Shown here: positions 62,140 to 64,000 of the stretch, piece after piece
Layout: each line of letters begins with the position of its first letter
How positions within the stretch are numbered: position 1 is the stretch's first letter
Assembly: GCF_026341825.1 (NCBI RefSeq)
Contig: NZ_JAPENY010000003.1
Span: 372,001 to 436,000, forward strand
DNA from: Streptomyces sp. NBC_00620
GTDB lineage: Bacteria; Actinomycetota; Actinomycetes; Streptomycetales; Streptomycetaceae
DNA: 64,000 nt
Reading direction: 5' to 3'
Notes under the pieces: generated by a model
What the model saw: the letters and a program-made list of their open reading frames with translations, nothing else
Told to the model about the DNA's origin: nothing
Database searches by the model: none
Translations under genes and position numbers: made by a program

Positions 62140-63093
62140 CTATTCGTTCTCAGGCGTGTCGAACAGGGCGCTGACGGACTCACCGTTGTGAATGCGCCGC
62201 ACGGCCTCGGCGAGCGCCGGGGCGATGGACAGGATCCGCAGCTTCTCGGTGTGCTCCTCGGCCGGGATCGGCACGGTGTTCGTGCAGACGATCTCGAGGA
62301 CGTCGGGCTGGTCGCTGAGCCGCTTGAGCGCGCCCGCCGCGAACAGACCGTGGGTGCAGGCGACCCGGATGGAGCGCGGACCCAGCTCCCGGAGCCGCTC
62401 GAGGAGTTCGAGAACGGTGCTGCCCTTGGCGATCTCGTCGTCCAGCACGATGACATCCCGGTCGGTGACCTCACCGATGACGGAGCTGATGCTGACCCGG
62501 TCGTCGGCGAACCGCTGCTTGGCACCGGCGGCCACCTGGGCACCGATCAGCCGCGCGAAGTGGGCGGCCTCCTTGGCGTTGCCCAGGTCCGGCGAGACGA
62601 CCGTCGTACGCGACAGGTCGTAGTGGCGGAAGTGCGCGGCCAGCTCCCGCAGCGCGTGCAGATGGTCGACCGGGACGGAGAAGAACCCGTGCACCTGCGG
62701 GGAGTGCAGCGTCATGGCCAGTACCCGGCTCGCCCCCGCGGCCACCAGCAGATCCGCGACCAGCCGCCCGCCGAGCGAGATCCTCGGCATGTCCTTCTTG
62801 TCCGAGCGGGCGTAGGAGTAGTGAGGCATCACCACGGTGATCCGCCCGGCGGAGGCACCGCGCGCGGCGTCGCACATCATCAGCAGCTCGACGAGGTTCT
62901 CCTGCACCGGCTTGACCAGCGGCTGCACCAGGAAGACATCGCGCTCCCGGCAATTGGACTGGAGCTGCACTTCCAGGCAGTCGTTGGCGAACCGGCTGGT
63001 CCGGCTCGGGCTGAGGGGCACACCGAGATGGGCGCAGACCTCAGCGGCCAGTTCGGGATGGGCACTACCGCTGAACACGGCGATGTCACGCAC
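62140..63093 (-). CDS. Divergent ribose-phosphate pyrophosphokinase (PRPP synthetase) paralogue
   Basis: 317 residues from a GTG at 63093 with GAGGAG 5 nt upstream; longer ATG starts lack a site. FSGSAHPELAAEVCAHLG, YARSDKKDMPRISLGGRLVADLL and LHSPQVHGFFSVPVDHL are clear PRPP-synthetase features. The PRPP-binding loop, normally DDMIDTGGT, reads DDEIAKGST, and the SPD-GG loop reads SPDLGNAKEA. A Lys and Arg survive in the flexible loop (AKQRFADD). It may be a specialised or regulatory copy beside the housekeeping enzyme. Activity is likely but not certain. Confidence 0.83.
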   Translation of the reverse strand: MRDIAVFSGSAHPELAAEVCAHLGVPLSPSRTSRFANDCLEVQLQSNCRERDVFLVQPLVKPVQENLVELLMMCDAARGASAGRITVVMPHYSYARSDKKDMPRISLGGRLVADLLVAAGASRVLAMTLHSPQVHGFFSVPVDHLHALRELAAHFRHYDLSRTTVVSPDLGNAKEAAHFARLIGAQVAAGAKQRFADDRVSISSVIGEVTDRDVIVLDDEIAKGSTVLELLERLRELGPRSIRVACTHGLFAAGALKRLSDQPDVLEIVCTNTVPIPAEEHTEKLRILSIAPALAEAVRRIHNGESVSALFDTPENE

Positions 63094-63286
63094 GGACGCT
63101 CCTCGCATGATCGAACAGGATGCGCCGCCGGTCGGCATGATCGATCCGGGATGCGTGCCTCATGCTACTGGCCCGCGCCGGGTGTCCCCACCGGGAGAAA
63201 ACCGGTTGCGGAGGGTCACCGGGGACCCGCCATGATGATGGCGGCACGAGCACCCCTGCGAGCCCCTCGAACACAGGAGAGACGGA

Positions 63287-63400
63287 ATGCGCCGATTCCT
63301 CGGAACTTCTCAGCGCCCCTACCGGACGACTGTTCTCGAGGACTCGACCACGCATGCACACCTTGAACATCGGAATTCTGGCCCACGTCGACGCGGGTAA
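63287..63400 (+). CDS. Leader ORF overlapping the Tet(M)-like gene
   Basis: 37-codon ORF with AGGAG 7 nt before its ATG. It runs through the start of the Tet(M)-like gene in another frame and stops at 63400. Its codons 4-7 and 16-19 form the two arms of a 10-bp hairpin (TCCTCGGAAC at 63297-63306 and GTTCTCGAGGA at 63332-63342, one bulged T). The 3' arm contains GAGGA, the ribosome site of the resistance gene. Translation of the leader would open the hairpin. The peptide itself matches nothing I know. Confidence 0.55.
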   Translation: MRRFLGTSQRPYRTTVLEDSTTHAHLEHRNSGPRRRG

Positions 63401-64000
63401 GACCAGCCTCACCGAGCGGCTGCTCTTCGACGGCGGCGCGATCGACCGGCTCGGCAGTGTGGACGCCGGTGACACCCGGACGGACGACGGGGAGATCGAG
63501 CGGCAGCGCGGGATCACCATCCGCTCGGCCGTCGCCGCGTTCACCGTCGGGGACGTACAGGTCAATCTGATCGACACCCCCGGGCACTCCGACTTCATCG
63601 CCGAGGTCGAGCGCGCCCTGGAGGTCCTGGACGGTGCGGTGCTGCTGCTCTCCGCCGTCGAGGGAGTCCAGGCGCAGACGCGTGTCCTGATGAGGACCCT
63701 GCGAAGGCTGCGGCTGCCCACGCTCGTCTTCGTCAACAAGATCGACCGGGCGGGGGCGCGCGAGGAGGAGCTGCTCGCCGACATCCGGCGCCGCCTCACG
63801 CCGTACGTCGTGCCCCTCACGGGCGTGCGGGACATCGGCACCCCCCGCGCCCGGGTCGTGCCGCGCCCGCTGGACGACACGGCGTCCGGCACCCTCGCCG
63901 AGGTCGACACGGGCGTGCTGGCCGCGGTCGTGGACGGGCCCGCGCCGACCGAGGACGAACTGCGCGCCGCGCTCGCCGCCCGAACCGCCGACGGTTCCCT
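63354..64000 (+). CDS. Tet(M)/OtrA-like ribosomal protection GTPase (5' part; cut by window)
   Basis: The first 215 residues are in the window. GILAHVDAGKTSLTERLLF is G1 of the Tet(M) type, GSVDAGDTRTDDGEIERQRGITI covers switch 1, DTPGHSDF G3 and NKID G4. The pattern LNIGILAHVDAGKT ... GAIDRLGSVD is characteristic of tetracycline ribosomal protection proteins rather than EF-G. Such proteins remove tetracycline from the 30S subunit. Its ribosome site (63338-63342) is 11 nt from the ATG and buried in a leader hairpin. The gene is divergent from the PRPP synthetase gene. Confidence 0.9.
   Translation, partial: MHTLNIGILAHVDAGKTSLTERLLFDGGAIDRLGSVDAGDTRTDDGEIERQRGITIRSAVAAFTVGDVQVNLIDTPGHSDFIAEVERALEVLDGAVLLLSAVEGVQAQTRVLMRTLRRLRLPTLVFVNKIDRAGAREEELLADIRRRLTPYVVPLTGVRDIGTPRARVVPRPLDDTASGTLAEVDTGVLAAVVDGPAPTEDELRAALAARTADGS

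Overview
The window looks like part of a Streptomyces chromosome. It is very GC-rich, genes often start with GTG after strong GGAGG-type ribosome sites, and genes are packed with ATGA/GTGA overlaps. Family markers agree: a subtilisin-inhibitor-like protein, a conservon (cvn) locus, a CYP157 P450, a bacterial terpene synthase, F420-type oxidoreductases, many TetR regulators, a second EF-Tu, and only three in-frame TTA codons that I could find. I saw no tRNA, rRNA, CRISPR array, transposase or prophage. The content reads as accessory chromosome: catabolism, export, regulation and specialised metabolism.

Layout. 1-3.9 kb: partial PAP2 phosphatase, membrane methyltransferase, MFS exporter, secreted protease inhibitor, small hypothetical gene. 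4.1-8.6 kb: catabolic set of NCS1 permease, cyclase-family hydrolase, FMN 2-hydroxyacid oxidase and D-2-hydroxyacid dehydrogenase. 8.7-12.8 kb (minus): sigma-like/zinc-finger/membrane/extracellular fusion protein, diaminopropionate ammonia-lyase, and a Doc-like/ribbon-helix-helix pair. 13.0-22.9 kb: PucR-type regulator, then a nine-gene run of FAD amine oxidase, OpuC-type ABC importer, Rieske oxygenase, Rieske ferredoxin, ferredoxin reductase and a Cys/Met-type PLP enzyme. This reads as import and stepwise N-demethylation of a betaine-like compound. 22.9-23.3 kb is decayed sequence with degenerate repeats.

23.3-36.3 kb: Tat-exported GH2 enzyme with a TTA codon, PAS/GAF/SpoIIE phosphatase-kinase, ion permease plus universal stress protein, phytanoyl-CoA-type dioxygenase, GH114 lipoprotein, membrane glycosyltransferase, secreted protein, flavoprotein. 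36.3-43.8 kb: NTF2-like and TetR pair with twin operators, 3Fe-4S ferredoxin, truncated CMD-family gene, F420-type enzymes, VOC protein, second TetR, APC permease and YtcJ-type amidohydrolase.

44.0-53.0 kb: a terpene synthase faces a five-gene conservon (CvnA-D plus a CYP157 P450 lacking ExxR) across a strong bidirectional terminator. CvnA and the P450 both carry early TTA codons. A layered membrane protein and a canonical P450 follow. 53.0-60.2 kb: DUF1304-TetR operon, lipoprotein, AraC/GlxA regulator and quinone-type oxidoreductase, a 27-bp tandem repeat, alcohol and aldehyde dehydrogenases with a MarR regulator. 60.5-64.0 kb: STAS antagonist, tuf1-like second EF-Tu, divergent PRPP synthetase paralogue, and the start of a Tet(M)-like ribosomal protection gene behind a leader ORF whose hairpin hides its ribosome site.

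Most useful for follow-up: the betaine cluster, the TTA-bearing conservon with its terpene synthase and ExxR-less P450, the sigma/anti-sigma-like membrane fusion, and the tet(M)-like translational leader. All calls come from reading the sequence; no database search was run.
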